Origin: Symsagittifera roscoffensis
Taxonomy: Eukaryota > Xenacoelomorpha > Acoela > Convolutidae
Direction: 5' to 3'
Assembly (NCBI RefSeq): GCF_963678635.1
Contig: NC_087069.1
Location: 3,110,166 to 3,174,165 of the forward strand
DNA length: 64,000 nt
In this document: positions 11,301 through 24,819 of the stretch, piece after piece
How the letters are laid out: the number at the start of each line of letters is the position of its first letter
Position numbering within the stretch: position 1 is the first letter of the stretch
Notes under the pieces: generated by a model
Seen by the model: the letters and a program-made list of their open reading frames with translations, nothing else
Databases searched by the model: none
Told to the model about the DNA's origin: nothing
Translations under genes and position numbers: made by a program

Positions 11301-14300
11301 CTATAGAAAATTAAGTGTCCCAACAGTTGAGTCCTGGGATAGTAGATTAAATGCCCCAACACTTAGTCCTGGGAGAGTAGATTAAATTTCCTAAAACTTG
11401 AGTCCTGGTATAGTAAATTAAGTGTCCTAAAACTTGAGTCCTGGTATATTAAATAAAGTGTCCCAACAATTGAGACTTGGGATAGTAAATTAAGGGTCCC
11501 AACACTCGAGTCCTGGTATAGTAAATAAAGTGTCCCAACAATTGAGTCCTGGGATAATAGATTAAGTGTCCCAATACTTGAGTACTGCGATAGTAAACTA
11601 AGTGTCCCAACACTCGAGTCCTGGGATAGTAGATTAAATGTCCCAACAATTGAGTCCTGGGATAATAGATTAAGTGTCCCAACACTTGAGTACTGAGATA
11701 GTAGATTAAGTGTCCCAAAACTCAGTCCTGTGATAGTAAATTGAATTTCCCAAAACTTGAGTCCTGGTATAGTGAAATAAGTGTCCCATCATTTGAGTCC
11801 TGAGATAGTAGATTAAGTGTTCCAACACTTAGTCATGAGGTAGTAGATTAAGTGTCCGAGCACTTAGTCCTGGGATAGTAAGCTTAGTGTCCCAACACTT
11901 GAGTCCTGGTATAGTAAAATAAGTGTCCCAACAATTGAACCGTGGGATAGTAGATTAAGTGTCCTAACACTTGAGTCCTGGGATAGTAGATTAAGTGATT
12001 AAGTGTCCCAACAGTTAGTCCTGAGATTGTAGACAGAGTGTCCCAACACTCAGTCCTGGGATAGTGAACTAAGGTTCCCAGCACTTGAGTCCTGGGATAG
12101 TAAATAATGGGTCCCAACACTTGAGTAAAATAAGGGTCCAATCACTTAAGTCCTGGGATAGTAAAGTAAGTGTCGCAACACTTAATCCTGAGATAGTAGA
12201 TTAAGGGTAACAACACTTAGTCCTAGGATACTAATAAAGGGCCCAACAGTTGAGTCCTGGGATAGTAGATTAAGTGATTAAGTGTCCCAACAGTTAGTCC
12301 TGAGATTGTAGACAAAGTGTCCCAACACTTGAGTCCTGGGATAGTAAATTAAGGGTCCCAACACTTGAGTAAAATAAGGGTCCAATCACTTAAGTCCTGG
12401 GATAGTAAAGTAAGTGTCGCAACACTTAATCCTGAGATAGTAGATTAAGGGTAACAACACTTAGTCCTAGGATACTAATAAAGGTCCCAACAGTTGAGTC
12501 CTGGGATAGTAGATTAAGTGTCCCAACACTTGAGTCCTGGGACAAGATTAAGTGTCCCAACACTTAGTCCTGGGATATTAGATTAAGTGTCCCAACACTC
12601 AGTCCTGTGATAGTAAATTAAATTTCCTAAAACTTGAGTCCTGGTATAGAAAATTAAGTGTCCCAACAGTTGAGACCTGGGATAGTAGATTAAATGTCCC
12701 AACACTTAGTCCTGGGAGAGTAGATTAAATTTCCTAAAACTTGAGTCCTGGTATAGTAAATTAAGTGTCTTAAAACTTGAGTCCTGGTATATTAAATTAA
12801 GTGTCCCAACAATTGAGACTTGGGATAGTAAATTAAGGCTCCCAACACTCGAGTCCTGGTATAGTAAACAAAGTGTCCCAACAATTGAGTCCTGGGATAA
12901 TAGATTAAGTGTCCCAACACTTGAGTACTGAGATAGTAGATTAAGTGTCCCAAAACTCAGTCCTGTGATAGTAAAATAAATTTCCTAAAACTTGAGTCCT
13001 GGTATAGTAAACTAAGTGTCCCAACACTCGAGTCCTGGGATAGTAGAATAAATGTCCCAACAATTGAGTCCCTGGACAGTAGATTAAGTGTCCCAACACT
13101 CAGTCCTGTGATAGTAAATTAAATTTCCTAAAAATTGAGTCCTGGTATAGAAAATTCAGTGTCCCAACAGTTGAGTCCTGGGATAGTAGATTAAATGTCC
13201 CAACACTTAGTCCTGGGAGAGTAGATTAAATTTCCCAACAATTGAGTCCTGGGATAATAGATTAAGTGTCCCAACACTTGAGTCCTGGGACAGTAGATTA
13301 AGTGTCCCAACACTCAGTCCTGTGATAGTAAATTAAATTTCCTAAAAATTGAGTCCTGGTATAGAAAATTCAGTGTCCCAACAGTTGAGTCCTGGGATAG
13401 TAGATTAAATGTCCCAACACTTAGTCCTGGGAGAGTAGATTAAATTTCCCAATAATTGAGTCCTGGGATAATAGATTAAGTGTCCCAACACTTGAGTCCT
13501 GGGACAGTAGATTAAGTGTCCCAACACTCAGTCCTGTGATAGTAAATTAAATTTCCTAAAAATTGAGTCGTGGTATAGAAAATTCAGTGTCCCAACAGTT
13601 GAGTCCTGGGATAGTAGATTAAGTGTCCCAACAGTTAGTGCTGAGACTGTAGACAAAGTGTCCCAACACTCAGTCCTGGGATAGTGAACTAAGGTTCCCA
13701 ACACTTGAGTCCTGGGATAGTAAATTAAGGGTCGCAACACTTAATCCTGAGATAGTAGATTAAGGGTAACAACACTTAGTCCTAGGATACTAATAAAGGT
13801 CCCAACAGTTGAGGCCTGGGATAGTAGATTAAGTGTCCCAACACTCAGTCCTGTGATAGTAAATTAAATTTCCGAAAACTTGAGTCCTATTATAGAAAAT
13901 TAAGTGTCCCAACAGTTGAGTCCTGGGATAGTAGATTAAATGCCCCAACACTTAGTCCTGGGAGAGTAGATTAAATTTCCTAAAACTTGAGTCCTGTTAT
14001 AGTAAATTAAGTGTCCTAAAACTTGAGTCCTGGTATATTAAATAAAGTGTCCCAACAATTGAGACTTGGGATAGTAAATTAAGGGTCCCAACACTCGAGT
14101 CCTGGTATAGTAAATAAAGTGTCCCAACAATTGAGTCCTGGGATAATAGATTAAGTGTCCCAATACTTGAGTACTGCGATAGTAGATTAGGTGTCCCAAA
14201 ACTCAGTCCTGTGATAGTAAAATAAATTTCCTAAAACTTGAGTCCTGGTATAGTAAAATAAGTGTCCCAACACTCGAGTCCTGGGATAGTAGATTAAATG

Positions 14301-16640
14301 TCCCAACAATTGAGTCCTGGGATAATAGATTAAGTGTCCCAACACTTGAGTACTGAGATAGTAGATTAAGTGTCCCAAAACTCAGTCCTGTGATAGTAAA
14401 TTGAATTTCCCAAAACTTGAGTCCTGGTATAGTGAAATAAGTGTCCCATCATTTGAGTCCTGAGATAGTAGATTAAGTGTTCCAACACTTAGTCATGAGA
14501 TAGTAGATTAAGTGTCCGAGCACTTAGTCCTGGGATAGTAAGCTTAGTGTCCCAACATTTGAGTCCTGGTATAGTAAAATAAGTGTCCCAACAATTGAAC
14601 CGTGGGATAGTAGATTAAATGCCCCAACACTTAGTCCTGGGAGAGTAGATTAAATTTCCTAAAACTTGAGTCCTGGTATAGTAAATTAAGTGTCCTAAAA
14701 CTTGAGTCCTGGTATATTAAATTAAGTGTCCCAACAATTGAGACTTGGGATAGTAAATTAAGGCTCCCAACACTCGAGTCCTGGTATAGTAAACAAAGTG
14801 TCCCAACAATTGAGCCCTGGGATAATAGATTAAGTGTCCCAACACTTGAGTACTGAGATAGTAGATTAAGTGTCCCAAAACTCAGTCCTGTGATAGTAAA
14901 ATAAATTTCCTAAAACTTGAGTCCTGGTATAGTAAACTAAGTGTCCCAACACTCGAGTCCTGGGATAGTAGAATAAATGTCCCAACAATTGAGTCCTGGG
15001 ATAATAGATTAAGTGTCCCAACACTTGAGTCCTGGGACAGTAGATTAAGTGTCCCAACACTCAGTCCTGTGATAGTAAATTAAATTTCCTAAAAATTGAG
15101 TCCTGGTATAGAAAATTAAGTGTCCCAACAGTTGAGTCCTGGGATAGTAGATTAAATGTCCCAACACTTAGTCCTGGGAGAGTAGATTAAATTTCCTAAA
15201 AGTTGAGTCCTGGTATAGTAAATTAAGTGTCCTAAAACTTGAGTCCTGGTATATTAAATAAAGTGTCCCAACAATTGAGTCCTGGTACAGTGAAAAAAGT
15301 GTCCCAATAATTGAACCCTGGGATAGTAGATTAAGTGTTCCAACACTTGAGTCCTGGGATAGTAGATTAAGTGATTAAGTGTCCCAACAGTTAGTGCTGA
15401 GACTGTAGACAAAGTGTCCCAACACTCAGTCCTGGGATAGTGAACTAAGGTTCCCAACACTTGAGTCCTGGGATAGTAAATTAAGGGTCGCAACACTTAA
15501 TCCTGAGATAGTAGATTAAGGGTAACAACACTTAGTCCTAGGATACTAATAAAGGTCCCAACAGTTGAGGCCTGGGATAGTAGATTAAGTGTCCCAACAC
15601 TTGAGTCCTGGGACAAGATTAAGTGTCCCAACACTTAGTCCTGGGATAGTAGATTAAGTGTCCCAACACTCAGTCCTGTGATAGTAAATTAAATTTCCGA
15701 AAACTTGAGTCCTATTATAGAAAATTAAGTGTCCCAACAGTTGAGTCCTGGGATAGTAGATTAAATGCCCCAACACTTAGTCCTGGGAGAGTAGATTAAA
15801 TTTCCTAAAACTTGAGTCCTGGTATAGTAAATTAAGTGTCCTAAAACTTGAGTCCTGGTACATTAAATAAAGTGTCCCAACAATTGAGACTTGGGATAGT
15901 AAATTAAGGGTCCCAACACTCGAGTCCTGGTATAGTAAATAAAGTGTCCCAACAATTGAGTCCTGGGATAATAGATTAAGTGTCCCAATACTTGAGTACT
16001 GCGATAGTAGATTAGGTGTCCCAAAACTCAGTCCTGTGATAGTAAAATAAATTTCCTAAAACTTGAGTCCTGGTATAGTAAACTAAGTGTCCCAACACTC
16101 GAGTCCTGGGATAGTAGATTAAATGTCCCAACAATTGAGTCCTGGGATAATAGATTAAGTGTCCCAACACTTGAGTACTGAGATAGTAGATTAAGTGTCC
16201 CAAAACTCAGTCCTGTGATAGTAAATTGAATTTCCCAAAACTTGAGTCCTGGTATAGTGAAATAAGTGTCCCATCATTTGAGTCCTGAGATAGTAGATTA
16301 AGTGTTCCAACACTTAGTCATGAGATAGTAGATTAAGTGTCCGAGCACTTAGTCCTGGGATAGTAAGCTTAGTGTCCCAACACTTGAGTCCTGGTATAGT
16401 AAAATAAGTGTCCCAACAATTGAACCGTGGGATAGTAGATTAAGTGTCCTAACACTTGAGTCCTGGGATAGTAGATTAAGTGATTAAGTGTCCCAACAGT
16501 TAGTCCTGAGATTGTAGACAGAGTGTCCCAACACTCAGTCCTGGGATAGTGAAATAAGGTTCCCAACACTTGAGTCCTGGGATAGTAAATAATGGGTCCC
16601 AACACTTGAGTAAAATAAGGGTCCAGTCACTTAAGTCCTG
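8366..16640. repeat. Minisatellite zone 2, long nested higher-order repeats
   Basis: Blocks of many monomers recur with almost no change. The marker gtaaattgaatttcccaaaa occurs near 11740, 14400 and 16225 (spacings about 2.66 and 1.83 kb). The marker gtgtcgcaacacttaatcc occurs near 8648, 9280, 9590, 10190, 11070, 12170, 12415, 13733 and 15488, at irregular spacings of about 0.25-1.8 kb. Irregular spacing with high identity indicates repeated segmental duplication and deletion within the array, not one fixed higher-order period. Confidence 0.8.
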
Positions 16641-18000
16641 GGATAGTAAAGTAAGTGTCCCATCACTTAGTCCTGGGATCGTAGATTAAGTGTCCCAACA
16701 ATCAGTCCTGCGATGGTAAATTAAATGACCTAAGACTTGAGTCCTGGTGTAGGAAAATATGTGTCCCAAAATTTTAATCCTGGGATGGTAAACTAAGTTT
16801 CCCATCACTTAGTGCTGGGATATTAAAAACAGTGTCCCAACACGTGAGCCCTCGAATAGTAAAATAAATTTCCCAACACTTTAGTCCTCGGATAGTAGAA
16901 TAAGAGCCCCATCAGTTATTCCTGGGATAGTAAATTAAGGGTCCCAACATATGAGTCCATTAAGGGTCATATCACTTGAATCCTTGGATGGTAAATTAAG
17001 TGTCCCAAAATTTGAATCCTTGGATAGTAAATTAAGTGTCCCAACAGTTTGTCCTGGGATAGTAGAATTAGTGTCCCAACACTCAGTCCTGTGATAGTAA
17101 ATTAAGTGTCCTAAAATTTGACTCAGGTATAGTAAAATTGAGTGTCCCAACAGTTGAGTCCTGGGATAGTAAATTAGGGGTCCCAACACTTGAGTAAACT
17201 TAGACTCCCAACACTTGAATCCTTGGATAGTAAATTGAGTGTACCAATACTTGAGCAAATTAGGGGTCCCAACGATTGAATAAAACAAGGGTCTAGTCAT
17301 TTGAGTCCTGGGATAATAAATTTAGTGTCTCATCACATAGTCCTGGGATTGGAGATTGAGTGTCTGAACACTCAGTCCTGGGATGGTAAATTAATTGTCC
17401 TAAAACTTGAGTCCTGGTATAGTAAATTAAGTGTCCCAACATTTGAGTCCTGGGATAGTAGATTAAAGTCCCAACACTTAACCCTGAGATATTAGATTGA
17501 GTGTTCCAACACTCAGTCCTGAGATAGTAAATTAAGTGTCCTAAAATTTGACTCAGGTATAGTAAAATTGAGTGTCCCAACAGTTGAGTCCTGGTATAGT
17601 AAATTAAGTGTCCCATCACTTGAGTCCTGGGATAGTAAATTAAGGGTTCCAACACCTGAGTAAAATAAGGATCACTACTCGAGTCAATTAAATTCTCATC
17701 ACTTGAGTCCTGGGATAGTAAAGTAAGGACCCAAAACTAAGGGTCCCAAAACCCGAACCCTTGGATAATAATTTAGGTGATTAATCATCCCAACAGTTAG
17801 TCCTGGGATAGTAAATTACGTGTCCTCAAACTTGAGCCCTGTTATGGTAAATTAAGTTTCCCAACAATTGAGTTCTGGAATTGTCATTTAAGGGTCCCAA
17901 CACTTGAGTAAGTTAAGGCTACCAACACTTGAATCCTGGGATAAAAAATTAAGGGTCCCAACACTTGAGTAAAATAAAATTCTAATCACTTGAGTCCTGG
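16641..18000. repeat. Minisatellite zone 3, diverged monomers
   Basis: Monomers are again heterogeneous, with changed cores such as tcctcgaatag and tccttggatag and many short forms. There is a local repeat of a block containing tttgactcaggtatag near 17118 and 17548. The zone separates two homogenised zones of different composition. Confidence 0.6.
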
Positions 18001-21000
18001 GATAGTTGATTAAGTGCCCCAACACTCAGTCCTGGGATGGTAAATTAAATGTCCTAAAACCTGAGTCCAGGTATACTAAATTAAGTGTCCCAACATTTGA
18101 CTAAACTACGGGTCCCAACACTTGAAACCTTGGTTAGTAAATTAAGGGTCCCAAAACTTCGGTCCTTGGATAGTAAATTAGGTACCCCAACACTTAGTCC
18201 TGGGATGGTAAATTAAACTTCCCAACACTTGAGTCCTGGGATAGTAAATTACGGTTCCAACATTTGATTAAAAAACGGGTCCCAATACTTGAGTCCTGGG
18301 GAGTAAATTAAGGGCCCCAATACTTGAGTAAACTAGGTTTCCAAGACCTGAAACCTGGGATAGTAAAATAAGGCTCCCAATATTTGAATCCTGGGATAAA
18401 AATTTATGGTCCCAAGACTTGAGTAAAATAAGAGTCTAATCACTTGATTCCTGGGATAGTAGATTAAGTGCCCCAACACTCAGTCCTGGGATGGTAAATT
18501 AAATGTCCTAAAACTTGAGTCCAGATATAGTAAATTAAGTGTCCCAACATTTGACTAAACTACGGGTCCCAACACTTGAAACCTGGGTTAGTAAGTTAAG
18601 GGTCCCAAAATTTCGGTCCTTGGATAGTAAATTAGGTACCCCAACACTTAGTCCTGGGATAGTAAATTAAACTTCCCAACACTTGAGTCCTGGGATAGTA
18701 AATTACGGTTCCAACATTTGATTAGATTACGGTTCCCAATACTTGAGTCCTGGGATAGTAAATTAAGGGCCCCAATACATGAGTAAACTAGGTTTCCAAG
18801 ACCTGAAACCTGGGATAGAAAGTTAAGGCTCCCAACATTTGAATCCTGGGATAAAAAAATATTGTCCCAACACTTGAGTAAAATAGTCTAATCACTTGAG
18901 TCCTGGGATAGTAGATTAAGTGCCCCAATACTTGAGTAAACTAGTTTTCCAAGACCTGAAACCTGGAATAGTAAGTTAAGGCTCCCAACAATTGAATCCT
19001 GGGATAAAAAATTATGGTCCCAACACTTGAGTAAAATAAGAGTCTAATCACTTGAGTCCTGGGATAGTAGATTAAGTGTCCCAACACTCAGTCCTGGGAT
19101 GGTAAATTAAATGTCCTAAAACTTGAGTCCAGATATAGTAAATTAAGTGTCCCAACATTTGACTAAACTACGGGTCCCAACACTTGAAACCTGGGTTAGT
19201 AAGTTAAGGGTCCCAAAATTTCGGTCCTTGGATAGTAAATTAGGTACCCCAACACTTAGTCCTGGGATAGTAAATTAAACTTCCCAACACTTGAGTCCTG
19301 GGATAGTAAATTACGGTTCCAACATTTGATTAGATTAAGGTTCCCAATACTTGAGTCCTGGGATAGTAAATTAAGGGCCCCAATACATGAGTAAACTAGG
19401 TTTCCAAGACCTGAAACCTGGGATAGAAAGTTAAGGCTCCCAACATTTGAATCCTGGGATAAAAAAATATTGTCCCAACACTTGAGTAAAATAGTCTAAT
19501 CACTTGAGTCCTGGGATAGTAGATTAAGTGCCCCAATACTTGAGTAAACTAGTTTTCCAAGACCTGAAACCTGGAATAGTAAGTTAAGGCTCCCAACAAT
19601 TGAATCCTGGGATAAAAAATTATGGTCCCAACACTTGAGTAAAATAAGAGTCTAATCACTTGAGTCCTGGTATAGTAAATTAAGTGTCCCAGCATTTGAC
19701 TAAATTACGGGTCCCAACAGTTGAATCCTGGGATAGTAAAGTAAGGGTCCCAAAACTAAGGGTCCCAAAACCCGAACCCTTGGATAATAATTTAAGTGAT
19801 TAATTGTCCCAACAGTTAGTCCTGGGATAGTAAATTACGTGTCCTCAAACTTGAGCCCTGTTATGGTAAATTAAGTTTCCCAACAATTGAGTTCTGGAAT
19901 TTTCATTTAAGGGTCCCAACACTTGAGTAAGTTAAGGCTACCAACACTTGAATCCTGGGATAAAAAATTAAGGGTCCAATCACTTGAGTAAAATAAGATT
20001 CTAATCACTTGAGTCCTGGGATAGTTGATTAAGTTCCCCAACACTCAGTCCTGGGATGGTAAATTAAATGTCCTAAAACCTGAGTCCAGGTATACTAAAT
20101 TAAGTGTCCCAACATCTGACTAAACTACGGGTCCCAACACTTGAAACCTGGGTTAGTAAATTAAGGGTCCCAAAACTTCGGTCCTTGGATAGTAAATTAG
20201 GTACCCCAACACTTAGTCCTGGGATAGTAAATTAAACTTCCCAACACTTGAGTCCTGGGATAGTAAATTACGGTTCCAACATTTGATTAAAATACGGGTC
20301 CCAATACTTGAGTCCTGGGATAGTAAATTAAGGGCCCCAATACCTGAGTAAACTAGGTTTCCAAGACCTGAAACCTGGGATAGTAAAATAAGGCTCCCAA
20401 TATTTGAATCCTGGGATAAAAATTTATGGTCCCAAGACTTGAGTAAAATAAGAGTCTAATCACTTGATTCCTGGGATAGTAGATTAAGTGCCCCAACACT
20501 CAGTCCTGGAATGGTAAATTAAATGTCCTAAAATTTGAGTCCAGATATAGTAAATTAAGTGTCCCAACATTTGACTAAACTACGGGTCCCAACACTTGAA
20601 ACCAGGGTTAGTAAATTAAGGGTCTCAAAACTTCGGTCCTTGGATAGTTAATTAGGTACCCCAACACTTAGTCCTGGGATAGTAAATTAAGTGTCCCATC
20701 ACTTAGTCCTGGGATAGTAGAATAAGTGTCCCAACACTCAGTGCTGGGATGGTAATTTAATTGTCCTAAAGCTTGGGTCCTGGTTTAGTAAATAAAGTGT
20801 CCCAACAATTGAGACTTGGGATAGTAAATTAAGGGTCCCAACACTCGAGTCCTGGTATAGTAAATAAAGTGTCACAATAATTGAGTCCTGGGATAATAGA
20901 TTAAGTGTCCCAACACTTGAGTACTGAGATAGTAGATTAAGTGTCCCAAAACTCAGTCCTGGGATGGTAATTTAAATGTCCTAAAACTTGAGTCCTGGTA

Positions 21001-21870
21001 TAGTAAATTAAGTGTCCCAGCATTTGACTAAATTACGGGTCCCAACAGTTAAGTACTGGGATAGTAATTCAAGGGTTCCAACACTTGGGTAAATTAAGGC
21101 TTCCAACATTTGTATCCTGGGATAGTAAATTAAGGGTGCCAAAACTTCGGTCCTTGGATAGTAAATTAGGTACCCCAACACTTAGTCCTGGGATAGTAAA
21201 TTAAACTTCCCAACACTTGAGTCCTGGGATAGTAAATTACGGTTCCAACGTTTGATTAAATTACGGGTTCCAATACTTGAGTCCTGGGATAGTAAATTAA
21301 GGGCCCCAATACTTGAGTAAACTAGGTTTCCAAGACCTGAAACCTGGGATAGAAAGTTAAGGCTCCCAACATTTGAATCCTGGGATAAAAAAATATTGTC
21401 CCAACACTTGAGTAAAATAGTCTAATCACTTGAGTCCTGGGATAGTAGATTAAGTGCCCCAATACTTGAGTAAACTAGTTTTCCAAGACCTGAAACCTGG
21501 GATAGTAAGTTAAGGCTCCCAACAATTGAATCCTGGGATAAAAAATTATGGTCCCAACACTTGAGTAAAATAAGAGTCTAATCACTTGAGTCCTGGGATA
21601 GTAGATTAAGTGTCCCAACACTCAGTCCTGGGATGGTAATTTAAATGTCCTAAAACTTGAGTCCTGGTATAGTAAATTAAGTGTCCCAGCATTTGACTAA
21701 ATTACGGGTCCCAACAGTTGAATCCTGGGATAGTATTTCAAGGGTTCCAACACTTGAGTAAATTAAGGCTTCCAACATTTGTATCCTGGGATAGTAAATT
21801 AAGGGTCCCAACACTTGAAAAAAATAAGGGTCCAATCACTTGGGTCCTGGGATAGTAAAGTAAGTGTCAC
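18001..21870. repeat. Minisatellite zone 4, about 608-bp higher-order repeat
   Basis: A different set of monomer variants (ggtaccccaacacttag, ccaagacctgaaacctggg, acggttccaacatttgatta, tttcggtccttgg) is arranged in an ordered block. For instance, the stretch around cccaatacatgagtaaac at 18771 recurs at 19379, 608 bp later, and most of the block recurs again from about 20.2 and 21.2 kb. Parts of zone 2 composition appear between copies (about 20690-20960), showing exchange between zones. Confidence 0.75.
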
Positions 21871-24031
21871 ATTACTTAGTCCTGGGATAGTAGATTAAGT
21901 GTCCCAACAGTTGAGTCCTGGGATAGTAAATTAAGTGTCTCAGCAATTAGTGCTGGGGTAGTAAATTAAGTGTCCCAGCACTTACTCCGGGGATAGTAGA
22001 TTAAGTGTCCCGACTCTTAGTTCTGGGATAGTAAACTAAGTGTCCCAACACTTGATTCCTGGGATAGTAAAATAAGGTTCCCCACACTTGAGTAAGTTAA
22101 GGGTCTCAACACATGAATCCTTGAACAGTAATTTAATTTTCCCAACAATTAGTCCTGGGATAGTAGATTAAGTGTCCGAACATTCAGTCCTGTGATAGTG
22201 TCCTAGATCTTGAGTCCTGGTATAGTAAATTACGTGTACCGACAGTTGAGTCCCGGGATAGTCAATTAAGTGTTCCATCACTTAGTCCTGGGATAGTGGA
22301 TTAAGTGTCCCAACACTCATTCCTGCGATGGTAAATTAAGTGTCCTAAAATTTGAGTCCTGGTATAGTAAATTAAGTCCCAACAGTTGAGCCCTGGGATA
22401 GTAGATTAAGTGTCCCGACACTTAATCCTGGGATAGTAGACTAAGTGTCCTTACACTTAATCCTGGAATATTAAACTGAGGTTCCCAACACTTAAATCTT
22501 GGTATAGTAAATAAAGGGTCCTAACACTTTAGTCATTGTATACTAAAATAAGTGTCCCAAAAATTGATCCTGCGATAGTAAATTGAATGTCCCAACACTT
22601 GAGTCCTGGGATAGTAAATTACGGTCCAAACATTTGATTAAATTACGGGTCCCAACACTTGAGTCCTGGGATATTAAATTAAGGGCCCCAATACTTGAGT
22701 AAACTAAGGTTTCCAAGACCTGATCCTGGGATAGTAAATTAAGGGTCCCAACATTTCAGTCCTGGGATAGTAAATTACGTGTCCTCAATTTTGAGCCATG
22801 TTATAACAAATTATGTTTACCAACAAGTGAGTTCTGGAATTGTCATTTAAGGGTCCCAGCACTTGGGTAAGTTAAGGCTCCCAACACTTGAATCCTGGGA
22901 TAAAAAACTAAGGGTCTCAACACTTGAGTAAAATAAGGGTCCAATCACTTGAGTCCTGGGATAGTAAAGTAAGTATCACATCACCTAGTCCTGGGATAAT
23001 AGATTAAGTGTCCCAACACTCAGTCGTGGATGGTAAATTAAGTGTCCTAAGACTTGAGTCCTGGGATAGTAAATTAAGTGTCTCAACAATTAGTGCTGGG
23101 ATAGTAAATCAAGTGTCCCAACACTTGAGCCCTCGAATAGTAAACTGAGTGTCCCAACACATGAGTCCTCGGATAGTAGGTTAAGTGTCCCAGCACTTAT
23201 TCCTGGGATAGTAGATTAAGTGTCCCGACACTTAGTTCTGGGATAGTAAACTAAGTGTGCCAACACTTGATTCCTGGGATAGAAAATCAAATTTCCCCAC
23301 ACTTGAGTAAGTTAAGGTCCCAACACATGAATCCTTGGATAGTAAATTAAGTGTCACAACATTTAGTCCTGGGATACTAGATTAAGTGTCCGAACACTCA
23401 GTCCTGTGATAGTCAATTGAGGGTCCCAACATTTGAGTAAACTAAAGGAGGCTCCAAGACTTGAATCCTGAGATAGTAAATTAAGGGTCCCAACACTTGA
23501 GTTAGCTAAGGGACCCAGCAATTGAGTAAAACAAGGTTCTAGTCATTTGAGTCCTGCGATGGTAAATTAAGTGTCCTAAAACTTGAGTCCTGGTATAGTA
23601 AATTAAGTGTCCCAACAGTTGAGCTCTGGGATAGTAGATTAAGTGTCCCGACACTTAATCCTGGAATAGTAGACTAAGTGTCCTTACACTTAGTCCTGGG
23701 GTATTAAACTAAGGGTCCCAACTCTTAAATCTTGGTATAGTAAATTAAGGGTCCTACCACTTGAGTCATTGTATACTAAAATAAGTGTACCAACAATTGA
23801 GTCCTGGGATAGTAGATTAAGTGTCGCAACATTTAGTCCTGGGATAGTAGATTAAGAACTCAACACTTAGTCCTGCGATAGTAAGCTTAGTGTCCCAACA
23901 CTTGAGTCCTGGGATAGTAAATTAAGGGTCCCAACACTTGAGTCCTGGTATACTAAAATATGTGTCCCAACAATTGAGTCCTGGGATAGTAGATTAAATG
24001 TCTTAACACTTGAGTCCTGGGATAGTAATAA
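21871..24031. repeat. Minisatellite zone 5, mixed right edge
   Basis: Monomers of mixed type without a clear long period. Some runs recur once (for example the cactcattcctgcgatgg/tttgagtcctgcgatgg region near 22310 and 23545). The array ends with tcctgggatagtaataat at about 24031, where a gag reading frame begins. Confidence 0.65.
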
Positions 24032-24032
24032 T

Positions 24033-24819
24033 ACCTCAGATCCACAAACAGCAATAAAAGGAGGCGCGTCGATCTCAACAAGGGTACCAAGAGAATTGAA
24101 TATACAAACGAGTGTAGCACCAGATGCCATGACATGGGCAAACACTTGCGAAATGATGAACCGGACACTCAAACTATTTGCCACGAGAGACACGGAGTCA
24201 AGCGAAGAAGTCGAGAAAGACTTTCAAGAAACCAAAAGAGTTTAAGGACGAGTCGGATGGTTGCATAGATACCTGGGTTGAGATAATGAGAGTACATCTT
24301 GAGCAAGATAACTTGAATGATGAAAGATAAGCCTGCGCAGCGATACGCAACAATCTGGAGGGCAGGGAACTGAAGTGCGTGGTAGCCAAGAAGGAAGAAG
24401 AACGTGATAATGCTAACAAGGCTTTCGAAATTCTGTTGAATCGTTTCGGATCCGGAATGAAGGAACATCAAGCTATGATAAGCTTTGAGAAAAGGAGACA
24501 CAGGGATGACGAATCGATCGATCGATTTCTGGACAACCTAGAGAGCTTGAGACGGAGAAGTGATCCACAGGAATCGCCTAACAGGAGGAAATTTAGAATT
24601 GCTTCAAGGTTCATCAATGGGGTGGAAAGTGACGACTTAAGAACAATGTTGGCGACATATTATACGCTATCGAAAGATAACGCAGCGACCCCAGAGGAGG
24701 TGAGACAGAAATCTAAGGAGTACATGCCCAGAGACGACATGGACCAGCGAAGGTCATGTGCAAATTGTGGATCGGCAGAGGATGAAAAGCTTGGGATACA
24801 CCAGATGAGGACGACATGA
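24033..24819 (+). pseudogene. gag: Ty3/gypsy Gag capsid region, broken
   Basis: An open frame from 24033 reads through ...VAPDAMTWANTCEMMN... to a stop near 24243. The adjacent frame continues with DGCIDTWVEIMRVHL, a TAA near 24328, then NLEGRELKCVVAKK and FEILLNRFGSGMKEHQAM. The last part is the longest open piece (24379-24819, 146 codons; its ATG-less start is not a true start). The pattern of an aromatic helix, NLEG, a long charged helix and FLDNLESLRRRSDP is that of a Ty3-type capsid. It ends in CANCGS, the first half of a zinc knuckle whose remaining His and Cys are lost. The N-terminus is cut off by the minisatellite. At least one frameshift and one stop make it non-functional. Confidence 0.7.

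Larger units (their letters stand above)
4262..24031. repeat. Giant 35/36-bp minisatellite array
   Basis: About 19.8 kb of continuous tandem monomers, roughly 560 copies. The typical 36-base monomer can be written as tgtcccaacacttgag then tcctgggatagtagattaag. The common 35-base form has cacttag or cactcag instead of cacttgag. Other variants are gggtccc for tgtccc, gtaaattaag for gtagattaag, and a shortened monomer reading cttgagtaaa(t)taaggg that lacks the tcctgggatag core. No unrelated insert was seen inside. The array begins in non-coding sequence and ends abruptly against a gag coding frame at 24.03 kb. Monomer divergence differs along the array, and several layers of higher-order repeats are visible. 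Being 36 bp, runs of full monomers stay open on the minus strand as a 12-residue repeat. Confidence 0.95.

Noticed and set aside
4210-17655. Many minus-strand ORFs of 60-121 codons as genes
   Set aside because: All are translations of the minisatellite (LIYYPRTQVLG-type repeats), open only because the monomer is 36 bp; no start context or unique sequence.
4262-24031. CRISPR array
   Set aside because: The 35/36-bp units are contiguous with no unique spacers, vary freely, and there are no cas genes; it is a minisatellite.
24169-24501. Minus-strand ORF of 110 codons
   Set aside because: Lies antisense to the gag capsid frame, which has clear Ty3 features; a shadow.
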